A stretch of DNA of 64,000 bases from Chloroflexota bacterium (GTDB lineage: Bacteria; Chloroflexota; Anaerolineae; UBA4142), in contig JACRBM010000066.1 of assembly GCA_016219275.1 (NCBI GenBank), forward strand, positions 1 to 64,000. The letters are read 5' to 3'. A model generated the notes under the pieces. The model saw only the letters and a list, made by a program, of their open reading frames with translations, was not told where the DNA came from and searched no databases. Position 1 is the stretch's first letter; each line of letters opens with the position of its first letter. Positions 1 to 8,322 of the stretch are shown in pieces. A program made the translations under genes and the position numbers.

Positions 1-2
1 GA

Positions 3-230
3 CAAATTCCGATTCACGATTATCAATATGGCGTTGGCACAACCCAGGCAGGCAAAACGATAGATGTGCGTTTCGATCCCACGACGCGCGAATTTATTTT
101 CAGTGATGCACAGACTGCTCAAGAAGTGAAACGTCGTCCGGCGCGTGGACTCGATGTATCCACCATCACTGGACTAGACACACCGATTCGCATCGAGTAT
201 CAACCTATCCAACTTTCCTTCGCCTTTTAG
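3..230 (+). CDS. DDE integrase-type transposase, C-terminal end (partial)
   Basis: An open frame enters from the left window edge and ends with TAG at 228-230, giving about 75 residues. The tail has the small beta-rich layout typical of the C-terminal region after an integrase core (rve) domain: a Tyr-Gln-Tyr-Gly-Val-Gly start, a V-R-F-D-P-T-T-R-E-F stretch, then Thr-Gly-Leu-Asp and a hydrophobic end. The catalytic core lies outside the window. It runs towards, and stops about 50 bp short of, an oppositely oriented Argonaute gene that ends abruptly, so I read it as the insertion that broke that gene. The IS family (IS481-like or related) is not certain. Confidence 0.55.
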   Translation, partial: QIPIHDYQYGVGTTQAGKTIDVRFDPTTREFIFSDAQTAQEVKRRPARGLDVSTITGLDTPIRIEYQPIQLSFAF

Positions 231-283
231 GGGGTACGGTTATCGCTGGACTGTTGGGGGTTGAACCTTAATGGACTTTACAG
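231..283. mobile_element. Putative right terminus of the insertion sequence
   Basis: This is the short non-coding tail between the transposase stop and the broken Argonaute frame. Read from the Argonaute side (minus strand) the junction begins TGTAAAGTCCATTAAGG, a plausible terminal inverted repeat starting with TGT. Its TAA supplies the stop codon that truncates the Argonaute. The other end and the target duplication lie outside the window, so the exact boundary is inferred. Confidence 0.35.
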
Positions 284-1489
284 TCGGTAATAAACCTTAT
301 CGATTTCTTCATCTTCACTGTCTTTTCTTATTCGTGAAATGTATAAAGCTACATATCTCGTGTCAGAGCGAAAGGCAGTGCTTGGGTTTGATTCCAAGTT
401 CTGTATGGCAAGAGTAATCTCCTCGATTGGATCATCGGCTGTAAATCTTAATGATCTTGCAGTGTCGATCTCAAACTGGATTTTTACAAAAGACTCCAAA
501 CCAGGAAAACTTTTGTATCCCTTTTTAAAATACGAATATACTTTATTTGCTAACCCGTTATCCTCTGAGTGAAAAATGAATATGAACTTCACTGGTTGAT
601 CGGGCGCTTCGAGGGGACCATTTTCTTTCAAACCAACGTACGGGATGAAATTTTTTTGATTTTTGCCAAATAGCAGAAGATTGCTATCTTGTGAGGTGTG
701 ATTTACTTTTTTCTCGTATGGCTTATAAAAGCCCGAACCGAATATTCTGATGCAATCACCGATTACTACATCTTTTAAATAATCATCATAAAATTCGTGA
801 ACGAGATCATAATATTTCCTGTATTTGTTTTCAGAATAGTTTCTTTCAAACGGAATTTTCAAAGCGAACTTGATGTCTCTGTTAAGCAACGGATAAATGT
901 TATTCGTGTCTGCACGTTCGTTATCACCAAGTAATTTGAATTTTGCAATCTTACCATGGTATCTTACCTTTCCCAATACGGAATTGTTTAATTGTGCCGC
1001 CCTAACACTTTTACCGAGGATAAAAGAATCGCCTTCATAAGTAACCAGCAAGCTTGTCCCTTCGATTAGACTGTTGTTGTCAAAGCGAAGTGAGAAACAG
1101 TGGTATTTTTTGTACTCGTTATTATGAAACGCCTGATCTTCCAAATACACTTCGGTATCATTAATGAAATTCCGGTTCGTGATAATATTTAGATTGTAAA
1201 AATGGCCGAACAAAATTTTATTGAAATAATACTTCGCGAATCGCTCATTCTCAGTTAGACTTACAGGTACAATCGTGTCGCCATTCTGCGAGGTTGTCGT
1301 CCACCAAGCAAACTTATCCAATGCCTCTCTTATTTCAGCAGGGAAATTCTTTGGCAAGTTATTTTTGTGGATACGAAAATATCCCTCTTTCTCGTTTTGA
1401 GAAAAAGATACTTCGACTTGCTCGTTCAGGATATTAAACGGAAGGATGTTTATTTCAAATTCACCCACATGTTCTCCATTCGTCCCCAA
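278..1489 (-). pseudogene. Long prokaryotic Argonaute, N-terminal half (N-PAZ-L2-start of MID), truncated
   Basis: This 403-residue frame is the front half of a prokaryotic Argonaute, a guide-dependent nucleic-acid-targeting protein that is normally 650-850 residues when long. Residues from about 291 show the L2/MID entry seen in pAgos: a Gly-Pro pair, a hydrophobic strand KFIFIF, an ANKVYSYFKKG helix, FPGLESF, and later a strand YVALYIS followed by acidic residues and KVYYRL. The frame stops there, losing the guide 5'-end pocket and the whole PIWI domain. The stop lies at the edge of a transposase-bearing segment. The listed start is TTG; a GTG at 1466-1468 has a better ribosome site (GGAG, 5 bp away). 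It is AT-richer than its neighbours, which suggests transfer. Family call from motif recognition only. Confidence 0.72.
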
Positions 1490-1569
1490 TCGATCTATTG
1501 TGTCAAAGTTCGTAATAATATCTCAGCTAGGCATGGCATGGATCACACTCGTTACGCCATCCTAGGAGG

Positions 1570-1598
1570 AGTATAGGGCAAAACCTGTTTTAGGTCAA
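1570..1598 (-). promoter_or_regulatory. Sigma-70-type promoter of the Argonaute gene
   Basis: On the minus strand TTGACC (1593-1598) and TATACT (1570-1575) are separated by 17 bp. It starts directly after the stop codon of the preceding small gene and points at the Argonaute start about 75-95 bp downstream. The Argonaute was therefore probably transcribed independently of the Tad operon. Confidence 0.5.
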
Positions 1599-1805
1599 TT
1601 ATTTTCCCATCCCATTTTTCAAAAGTAGCGGACACAGCTGCGTCCCCGCAGACAGCTTCAATGTTTCCGCCGCGGTCACTTCCACAATCCGACCTTGGTG
1701 GATTCTGAAAATCACATCGCCATAGTTGAGCGCGTTAATCGTCGTGCGATTGATCTCGACAAGTCGAACAATCTCGTCGGCGAGTTTATTCGTGGGCTGA
1801 CTCAT
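1599..1805 (-). CDS. YezD-like (DUF2292-type) small protein
   Basis: This 68-residue protein ends the Tad operon. Its ATG overlaps the stop of the preceding gene in an ATGA, so it is probably translationally coupled. The centre has a helix followed by a short beta hairpin (YGDVIFRIHQGRIVEV) and ends in ETLKL. This resembles the DUF2292/YezD fold, where a short helix precedes a G-x-V-x-I-x-x-x-x-G-x-I-V-x-I hairpin. Function of the family is unknown. The longer in-frame start upstream lies inside the previous gene and is less likely. Confidence 0.6.
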   Translation of the reverse strand: MSQPTNKLADEIVRLVEINRTTINALNYGDVIFRIHQGRIVEVTAAETLKLSAGTQLCPLLLKNGMGK

Positions 1806-2692
1806 AGCACGCGCTCCCGCAACTGGGTCAATTGATTCTCGAAATACCAGGAACCCAGGATCGCAATCGTTCCACCAATCATCAATAGTGCTTGACGCGA
1901 GATGGACGACGAATAAAAGTCCCACCAGAACGACGCGATCACGGCAAGTGCCATCACTGCTCCATTTGCCGCTTGCAGGAAACGAACCGTTCCGCTCACG
2001 AGCGCAAGCGCGACTCGCGAACGATCCTTCAAGCGTTTCCGTTGATCGAGGCGGTTGGACAATTCGCGCAACGTATTCAGGATTTCCTTTTGATTCGATT
2101 CTGACGTGTGTCGCAAAATGAATACAAACTGGGACAGATACGGATTCTGCACTTCGCGATCCAGTTGTTCCAAGACCTCTTCCCCTGTCTTGCCAGTCCC
2201 AAACGCATTGAGCGCACGTTGGACGGCATTCTGAAGAAATGGATGCGCTTGCGTCTTGACCGCTTCAGAGAGCGCACCGAAAACCGTCGGGATGACCAAA
2301 TACGCCGAATAGTAGGCGGCAATGAGTTCGCCAACGGCATCTGTGATTTGTTCGCGGGCAAGCGACGACGAACGCGTCTCGACATACCAGTACAGCGCGA
2401 TTCCAACGACACTGAGAAATATCGCCACAAGAATACCGCCAGTGATCGCAGCTTTGAAGGCGAGTCCCAGCGCAAAACCCAGGATGACCAGGCGACCCAG
2501 GTTATTCTGTTTCGCCGCGAATTTTGGGAGTGCGGACTGTTGCTTTTCAAGTTGGCGCACCCAATTTGGACGCCGTCGCCGATACAACCACTGCGCGAAG
2601 TTCACCATCGAAGATAACACGACGTAACCGCCGAGACCAGCGGTGACCGCACTCGCACCGATGAATAACCATTGCAACACGAGTTCAAACAT
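1802..2692 (-). CDS. TadB/TadC-type (GspF domain) pilus platform protein, second set
   Basis: This 296-residue inner-membrane protein has a hydrophobic N-terminal segment, two central segments near residues 70-115, a cytoplasmic helical T2SSF domain, and two C-terminal membrane helices. This is the layout of the GspF-fold platform proteins that connect the assembly ATPase to the pilus. ATG at 2690-2692 starts 4 bp after the stop of the CpaF-like ATPase and has GGAG upstream, so I prefer it to the longer start. The intracellular domain is divergent. It belongs to the second Tad set with the ATPase just upstream. Confidence 0.65.
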   Translation of the reverse strand: MFELVLQWLFIGASAVTAGLGGYVVLSSMVNFAQWLYRRRRPNWVRQLEKQQSALPKFAAKQNNLGRLVILGFALGLAFKAAITGGILVAIFLSVVGIALYWYVETRSSSLAREQITDAVGELIAAYYSAYLVIPTVFGALSEAVKTQAHPFLQNAVQRALNAFGTGKTGEEVLEQLDREVQNPYLSQFVFILRHTSESNQKEILNTLRELSNRLDQRKRLKDRSRVALALVSGTVRFLQAANGAVMALAVIASFWWDFYSSSISRQALLMIGGTIAILGSWYFENQLTQLRERVL

Positions 2693-2696
2693 AGGT

Positions 2697-3821
2697 TTAC
2701 TCTGCTCCAATCGGCGTGAGAATGTAGCGTTCCGCATCACCGCTGACCGTAACGATTTCCGTCACCTTGCGCTTCCAGGTTTGGTCGCCGGCGGCTTGCA
2801 CGAATTCCACATGCACGCCAATTCCAACCCCACGCGCGATGCGTTCGCGAATTGCACCCAGCGGCACATCTTTTTCGCGCGCCAAAGTTTCCAAGCGAAG
2901 CAGCGCATCGAGAACTGAGTTGCCATGAATCGTCGTATGCGCGACGACACCCAGGTTAATCGCCTGCAAATACTCGCGCGCTTCTTCGCTCACGACCTCG
3001 CCGATGATAAGAACGTCGGGGCGCATACGTGTATAGAGCACGTTAACCACATCCGCCATCGAAACGCGCCCCGCCTCGGTATCGTTTCGCACGACGGCGC
3101 GCGCCTCAAACGGATTCGTCGTCTCGATTTCCTCAAACGTTTCTGCGCCGCACAATTGAGAATACTGAGGCAATTGCGCCAATAATGAGTTGAGGAGCGT
3201 CGTCTTACCCGCCGCGGGGCGTCCTGAGATCAGAATGCTCTTGCGACGTTCCAGGACTGTCTGTTTCAAGAAATCGGCTTGCGATTGCGTGAGCGTGCCG
3301 GCTTCCACAATCGCGTCGAGCCGCAAAACGCGATGGGTGAAGACACGGATATTGATCGCCGTGCCGCGTTTGGAAAGTGGCGGTACCATAGCCGTAAAGC
3401 GCGAGCCGTCGGGCAGATCAACCAGCACGAATGGATTCGCCGCACGCAACGGTTTACCGCCCATCTCGGCGACACGCTGGGCTAGCGCGTAAAAGTACGT
3501 TTCTGGCGCGCGAATTTGAGTGTCGGCGATATGACCGTTTTGCCAAGCGAGTACTGCGCCCTGTCGCACAATTATTTCTTCGACGCCTGGCTCACGCAAA
3601 AACGGTTCGAGGATTCCCAGTCCCATCATGCGATTCGCGAGATCGCTTGCCACAGTGCGCGCATCGCCAGACGGCAACAGTCTTTCTTCGGCGAGCACAC
3701 GTGCGACGGCGAACGCGAAATCGCTGCGCTCTTTAGCGGTGGCGCGCCAAGGTGGAATCGTAACGCCTTTGCGAATCAACGCATCTTGGAGTCGAGGAAG
3801 AATAGTGTCGTAGTTCATCAT
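2697..3821 (-). CDS. CpaF/TadA-like secretion ATPase, second set
   Basis: This 374-residue hexameric-type ATPase would power pilus extension or retraction. It has an all-helical N-terminal part, a first RecA-like subdomain with the LPDGSRF segment (about 136-142), a Walker A GRPAAGKT at 200-207, an acidic GEVVSEEAREYLQA Walker-B region near 280, and a His-box (AHTTIHGNS). Compared with the first-set ATPase (14299-15693) it is shorter and lacks a long tail, so it is a paralogue. The start overlaps the stop of the preceding small gene in ATGATGA. A role as retraction motor or dedicated second-assembly motor is inference. Confidence 0.85.
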   Translation of the reverse strand: MMNYDTILPRLQDALIRKGVTIPPWRATAKERSDFAFAVARVLAEERLLPSGDARTVASDLANRMMGLGILEPFLREPGVEEIIVRQGAVLAWQNGHIADTQIRAPETYFYALAQRVAEMGGKPLRAANPFVLVDLPDGSRFTAMVPPLSKRGTAINIRVFTHRVLRLDAIVEAGTLTQSQADFLKQTVLERRKSILISGRPAAGKTTLLNSLLAQLPQYSQLCGAETFEEIETTNPFEARAVVRNDTEAGRVSMADVVNVLYTRMRPDVLIIGEVVSEEAREYLQAINLGVVAHTTIHGNSVLDALLRLETLAREKDVPLGAIRERIARGVGIGVHVEFVQAAGDQTWKRKVTEIVTVSGDAERYILTPIGAE

Positions 3822-4081
3822 TCCATCGTCACATCTTCAGCAACAATATCGCTGCGCGCCTCAATGCTGATATGTACGGGACCCAGCGATTCAAGCGAAC
3901 CAATTTGAAGCTCCGCCTCTTCGGCGATGATCTCGGCAACCTCCAGAGCATCCGAGAACGATTTCGCGACAATGTGATCCGCGCACTGAGCTTCAGGCGA
4001 ACAACCCAGTTCGGCTCGCAGAGTCAGTCGGAATAGTTCGACGGTGGGTGCAAATGTGTCGTCAACGGTCAAGTGTAACAT
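3818..4081 (-). CDS. Small acidic protein of unknown function
   Basis: The protein is 87 residues long, rich in Glu, Asp and Ala, with no membrane segment. The first 30 residues look like a strand-helix start; the middle (DALEVAEIIAEEAELQIGSL) is a probable amphipathic helix and the end has two short strands. The ATG at 4079-4081 is preceded by GGGGAG at good distance. It lies between the DnaC-like gene and the second ATPase and overlaps the latter. I do not recognise the family. Confidence 0.6.
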   Translation of the reverse strand: MLHLTVDDTFAPTVELFRLTLRAELGCSPEAQCADHIVAKSFSDALEVAEIIAEEAELQIGSLESLGPVHISIEARSDIVAEDVTME

Positions 4082-4094
4082 GTGTGTCTCCCCT

Positions 4095-4850
4095 TTATTT
4101 GATCTGGGCACGCTGCGCAGGGAATGCCCGTTGCTGTAATGGATTTTCGAGTATGCGCGCACTCGGACGCAGATCGCCGCCGCCCACGTGAATGATGCGC
4201 GACCGCAAGCTATCGCTAAAACGCGAGGCAATCGGATCGAGGTCGCCCTTGTCAGGATTGCGATTCGTCGCGACGAGCGTCAAACGTTCGTCCCAATGAA
4301 TGTACCGTTCCTCGACGATTTGAAAGATTTTCTCTTCCGCCCAACTGTGCGATCCTTCGGATTTGTCTTCACCCTCCTGGGTGTGGCGTGCGTTGTTGTG
4401 CCAACGATGAAACTCGTCGAGCGCGAGCACCGGGATTTGTTTCAATTCGTTCATCAAGGTGTCGTAATCGCCATCCGCGTACGATGCACGCAAACGATCC
4501 AGCATCGCAGGCACGGATTGATAGAGGGCTGGGATGTTGGCTTGCCAACATGCTTGGATCATGGATACCAAGATGCCGGTCTTGCCGGTGCCAAACGCTT
4601 GCGACCAAAAGACCCAGATGCCATATTTTTGCGCGAGCGCTTCCTTCGCGGCTTTCAAGGTTTCGGGATCGCCGGGAAAATTCTCCAACGTCCAAACCTG
4701 GGTCGAATTGCCCAAACCCGACCAACGCTGGAGCGCGGGCAACGTCTCTTGCTTTTTGCAACTGCAGGGTACGGCTCGACCGAATTCTGGGTGGCTGACT
4801 GGCAGATCGCGCCGTAGAAAACCGGCTCCACCACAAATCGGACAACTCAT
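4095..4850 (-). CDS. DnaC/IstB-like AAA+ ATPase with N-terminal zinc finger
   Basis: This 251-residue protein begins with a Cys pair (C3, C6) and a second Cys pair (C29, C31), likely one zinc knuckle, as in DnaC/DnaI-type helicase loaders. An AAA+ core follows, with Walker A FGTGKT (86-91), a reduced version of GxxGTGKT, Walker B VLALDEFHRW (D145-E146), sensor ATNRNP, and an arginine-rich end. Known relatives load replicative helicase or assist transposases. It directly follows the replication-initiator-like gene (10 bp apart, SD AGGAG), so both probably act together in DNA replication. Its presence inside a pilus operon is unusual. Confidence 0.72.
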   Translation of the reverse strand: MSCPICGGAGFLRRDLPVSHPEFGRAVPCSCKKQETLPALQRWSGLGNSTQVWTLENFPGDPETLKAAKEALAQKYGIWVFWSQAFGTGKTGILVSMIQACWQANIPALYQSVPAMLDRLRASYADGDYDTLMNELKQIPVLALDEFHRWHNNARHTQEGEDKSEGSHSWAEEKIFQIVEERYIHWDERLTLVATNRNPDKGDLDPIASRFSDSLRSRIIHVGGGDLRPSARILENPLQQRAFPAQRAQIK

Positions 4851-4860
4851 CGTCTTACTC

Positions 4861-6486
4861 CTAGTTCTCTGTTTGATTGGAAATTTCTTGCGCGCGCGCA
4901 GCGAGGCGCAACCGTGCTTGGATCGTCTCCAACGTTTCGATAGGACGCTGTTGGGACATCCCATTGGTCGTCGGCGCAGGATTGCCATTCTTGGAAATCT
5001 CGCGACGCTTGAACCATTCGAGCGGACCCGTCACATTCATCGGGTTATACCCGCGTCCGACCCAGGCTTTCAGCGCATCTCGCCAGAACCCCAGCGCGGC
5101 TTCATCCGTGCCGACCGTTTGCGCAATCGTGTCCCACAATTCTTGCGCGGGATAACGCCGACGCACTTGCCGGTAGACCTGAACGGCAAGAGGAATCTCG
5201 CGTTTAGGCGGACAAACTTTCTGGCGCGCCGTTTTCGCGTTTTCCTTTGCCCAACGCGCGAGAATGATACGCGCCATCTTCGGCGCACAGAAACCTTGCT
5301 TTGCACTCCCGGCATCCAACGCCTCCTCGACCGCCTGACGAACGAGCGCCAAGGAAGTGACGCCGCGTTGGGTTGCGAATTCCCGAAACTCGTCAGCCAA
5401 TGCTTTCCAGCGTTTCACGAGCGCTTTCGATTGAGGTTGCCCGGAGTGTTCTTCGATCAACGCGATCAGACCGACCATCTCTTCACGCGCGGACTCCGTC
5501 AAACCCAGTTCTTCGAATAACGCGATTCCCGAATCAGAAACGACAGGTACGATTTGGGCGGACGATTTACCGTTTTCGGTTACGATTTCGCCTGACGATT
5601 TACTGCGATCGGATTCAGACTCGCGATTCGATTCTTCCGGATGACGCACGAAACGCGCGCAAAAACTCAAATGGGCAGTCCGATTTTTCTCGCGCGCATA
5701 CGCGACCGCACGCGTGATACCGTTTTCGATTTGCTCAATCGAAAAACCTTCTCTCAAAAGCGCGTCAAGTAGCCGCGTTTCCTTTTCTGTTGGAGCGTAC
5801 TGCTTGATGCCAATGGCACGCGCGAAAAATTCGACAATCTGTGAAATATCAGTGCTCTCATTGAGAGTTGTGGTTGTAGTACAATCTTTATTCTTTAGGG
5901 TGCAGTTTTCGGAATGCCGTAAACTGCTCTCCGTGTCCTCGACGGGAAGCAGTTTTTGCTCTCCGTCAGTTGCCCCGAATTTGCCGATGAAACTTTCGGG
6001 GTAAATGATATAGAAATTCGACCCAAACAATCCACGTGTGATGCGCGGTTGGGCGGGCGTGATTCGTTTGACGAGTTTGCTGTCGGCGAGTTCGTCCAAT
6101 GCCGCATCCACGGTATGAACACTCCCCATCCCCGTATCTTGCATCAATCGTTCGCGTGACGGAAAGCAGAAGAGATGCCCCTTGTCTTCTTTGGACACGA
6201 TGCCCAAACGAACCAGTTCTGCGAACTCGTCTTCGGCGCCTAGACGTCTTGGATCGCCCAGGATGCGGGCGCGCAATGCGAGCGCATGGAGTATCTTGTA
6301 TGCCGCGTTGCTCATGCGCGCCATCAAGCCCGACTCGATCATGCCGACGTACTCGCGGATGTAGGTTTCGTATCCTCGGACGGCAGTTCCATCGGCGGCA
6401 AGATCGATCCGCTGATCGTGCTCGATAGAAAGAACCAGTGCAGTCGTTTTGGTCGATCGGGCGCGCGAAGCGATTGTGTCTGTCAT
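4861..6486 (-). CDS. Replication-initiator/DnaD-like winged-helix protein
   Basis: This is a 541-residue protein. Residues about 55-180 form a winged-helix region (conserved wing FPSRERLMQDTGMGSVHTV, then a Leu-rich helix), like N-terminal domains of plasmid RepA or phage O-type initiators. A Ser/Thr/Glu-rich linker (about 185-225) follows, then helical segments around 230-290 and 320-480 that may be DnaD-like. Start ATG at 6484-6486 has a purine-rich GGAAAAG site. Coupled to a DnaC-like loader, it suggests control of replication of an integrated or episomal element. Family assignment is tentative. Confidence 0.5.
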   Translation of the reverse strand: MTDTIASRARSTKTTALVLSIEHDQRIDLAADGTAVRGYETYIREYVGMIESGLMARMSNAAYKILHALALRARILGDPRRLGAEDEFAELVRLGIVSKEDKGHLFCFPSRERLMQDTGMGSVHTVDAALDELADSKLVKRITPAQPRITRGLFGSNFYIIYPESFIGKFGATDGEQKLLPVEDTESSLRHSENCTLKNKDCTTTTTLNESTDISQIVEFFARAIGIKQYAPTEKETRLLDALLREGFSIEQIENGITRAVAYAREKNRTAHLSFCARFVRHPEESNRESESDRSKSSGEIVTENGKSSAQIVPVVSDSGIALFEELGLTESAREEMVGLIALIEEHSGQPQSKALVKRWKALADEFREFATQRGVTSLALVRQAVEEALDAGSAKQGFCAPKMARIILARWAKENAKTARQKVCPPKREIPLAVQVYRQVRRRYPAQELWDTIAQTVGTDEAALGFWRDALKAWVGRGYNPMNVTGPLEWFKRREISKNGNPAPTTNGMSQQRPIETLETIQARLRLAARAQEISNQTEN

Positions 6487-6506
6487 GACGAATTCTTTTC
6501 CAAATG

Positions 6507-7277
6507 TTATTTGCTCTTGACGATAGGCGCGAGCGAGAGCCACAAGAGATAGCGCGAAGCGACCTGGGATTCGCCTGCCAATCGCAAAACATCCTTCGCG
6601 ACATCGGGTGCGACCGCGACGGTGATGATCGTCAGCGGACGATTCGTATTCGACGAACTGGTATCGGCGGTTTCGTACGTCGTCACTTCCGAAGTCTTGG
6701 ACTGCACTTTCGGCGGCGATGCCATCGGCGAACCCTGGGTCGAGCGTACGTCTACGACCAGCACATCCGATTCCAAGAGTTCAATGCCAGCGCCTTGAGC
6801 CGCGAGCCACACTTTGGGATCGGGTGAAGTAACGACCGCTTGATTCGGCGTCGCTTGCAGAACAATGCGATAGAGATTGATTCGCTGTCCGACTTTGATC
6901 TGTCCGCCGACTGCCTGTTCAGGTTTGATCGGAAATGAGATAATCTCCAAGCGTTCGTCGTCGGTGTAGCGGAATTGTTTTAACGGAACCAGTTGATCGC
7001 GATAGACCAATTGATCGGGCTTGAGTGTGATCGTCGAAATCTTGCCGCTCAGTTCGGAGGCGTCACGATAAACAGATTCGCGCGCCATCGGCGCTGGGAA
7101 CGAACGCACTTTGAACATGCTGGGTGAGACGACCGTGTACGGTGGAATCTCGACCGCGGGCACAACAAGTTCGGTCGTGGCGACGAGTTGTTGGTACTGG
7201 GTCTCGGCAAACCAACCCACACCCAGCGCGACGATCAATGAAACGAATGCGATTAAAAGGGCAAGACGATTCCGCAT
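6507..7277 (-). CDS. CpaB/RcpC-like SAF-domain pilus protein, second set
   Basis: The 256-residue protein has one N-terminal membrane helix (residues 5-27) followed by a periplasmic-side SAF domain (IPPYTVVSPSMFKV about 45-58) and an RcpC-like beta region. CpaB proteins sit at the membrane face of Tad machines. The start overlaps the upstream ParA-like stop (TGATG) and has GGAGGAG just before it. A low-complexity Ser/Thr linker lies near residue 205. It is shorter than the first-set CpaB and lacks the C-terminal membrane helix. Confidence 0.7.
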   Translation of the reverse strand: MRNRLALLIAFVSLIVALGVGWFAETQYQQLVATTELVVPAVEIPPYTVVSPSMFKVRSFPAPMARESVYRDASELSGKISTITLKPDQLVYRDQLVPLKQFRYTDDERLEIISFPIKPEQAVGGQIKVGQRINLYRIVLQATPNQAVVTSPDPKVWLAAQGAGIELLESDVLVVDVRSTQGSPMASPPKVQSKTSEVTTYETADTSSSNTNRPLTIITVAVAPDVAKDVLRLAGESQVASRYLLWLSLAPIVKSK

Positions 7278-8233
7278 CAACTCCTCCAGTACGGGTAGAT
7301 GGCTCTCAACAACTGTGTGCCGAGTCGTCCGTCGAATCGTTCAGGATTCTTGATGCGCGGCAAATCGAGCGCGCGTTCCAAACCGAGTTGCGTCAGACGA
7401 TCTCCCCAACCGTCCACCATATTGAAGACAACCTGAGGTTGGGCATACGTCTCTGGGACGCGTTGCATCCATTGCTTGAGCACCGCCGCATTATTCCACG
7501 CATCGGCGCGCGGCGCGGCGACGATGAGGAAATGCCCGATTTGGCGCGCGACGGCTTCAAGCCAGGAGTGTGGAAATTCCGAGTCCACCAGCGTGAGAAT
7601 GTGCGCGGCTTGAATACGCGCAAAAGCCTGCGCGATCTCTTCCGGTTTAAGCAATCCGCCCACGTCGTGATAATCCACGGTGACTAGCGTCACGCCTCGC
7701 CACGTGGGAAATCTGGGTTGCGAATTATGCACCGCATCGACAAATCCTGCGCCTTCGCCGACACCCGCAATGACGCGCAAAGGGCTGGGACCGTACGGCA
7801 ATTCGACCACGGCCGTCGGTAATTTGGTGCGCGCGGCGAAAGCCACGGCGGTATCCAATGAGAGCGTGGTCTTGCCTACGCCGCCGCTGTAGGATGTGAG
7901 TGCAGCCGTCGCCGGCGGAAAACTCTGAAAGTTTCCCGAAGCCGCGAGCGCGTGAGCGCGCCACGTCGTCGGATCGGCGAGAAAGTCATCTGGAGTCGTC
8001 CAAGGCACGTGAGACCGATTCAAAATTTCGACGAGCGTTCCGCGCGGAACCTCTTCTTCGATCAAACTATCCAATTCGACAATCGCCAATTGCGCTTTGG
8101 GCAAGGCGTGATAGACGCCGCGCGTCGTCACCGCCTCAATCGCTTGATAGGGGGCAATAGTTTCGAGCGCAGTGTGGACTTGCACTTGGGATGTCGCGAT
8201 CAGAACACGAACGGTAGGTTTGTTGATTGGCAT
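7277..8233 (-). CDS. CpaE/TadZ-type ParA-like ATPase, second set
   Basis: The 318-residue protein has a degenerate receiver-like N-terminal domain (1-95) and a deviant ParA/MinD ATPase domain with Walker A GGVGKT at 117-122. In Tad systems TadZ/CpaE positions the machine in the cell. Walker A lacks the signature first Lys (SYSGGVGKT rather than KGGVGKT), so ATP-dependent dimerisation may be altered. ATG at 8231-8233 has GAGGAATCT upstream. It pairs with the CpaB-like gene it overlaps. Confidence 0.75.
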   Translation of the reverse strand: MPINKPTVRVLIATSQVQVHTALETIAPYQAIEAVTTRGVYHALPKAQLAIVELDSLIEEEVPRGTLVEILNRSHVPWTTPDDFLADPTTWRAHALAASGNFQSFPPATAALTSYSGGVGKTTLSLDTAVAFAARTKLPTAVVELPYGPSPLRVIAGVGEGAGFVDAVHNSQPRFPTWRGVTLVTVDYHDVGGLLKPEEIAQAFARIQAAHILTLVDSEFPHSWLEAVARQIGHFLIVAAPRADAWNNAAVLKQWMQRVPETYAQPQVVFNMVDGWGDRLTQLGLERALDLPRIKNPERFDGRLGTQLLRAIYPYWRS

Positions 8234-8255
8234 AGATTCCTCTTTTTCAGTTCGA

Positions 8256-8321
8256 TAGTGCGATAGTTGCCTCACCAGCGAGAGAACTATTTAACTATCG
8301 AACTATGCAACTATTGCACTA
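8256..8321. repeat. Inverted repeat of the CACTATCG-type dispersed repeat
   Basis: The arms TAGTGCGATAGTTGC (8256-8270) and GCAACTATTGCACTA (8307-8321) are inverted with a single G:T difference, and inside lie more copies of ACTATCG. The same octamer unit recurs in tandem at 61320-61350. It occupies most of the gap between two Tad operon genes and has no U-tract, so it is better read as a dispersed repeat than as a terminator. Confidence 0.6.
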
Positions 8322-8322
8322 A

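Noticed and set aside
1888-3908. Numerous plus-strand open frames across the Tad operon
   Set aside because: They are shadows of the minus-strand genes; they lack ribosome sites and have unlikely, Arg-rich sequences.
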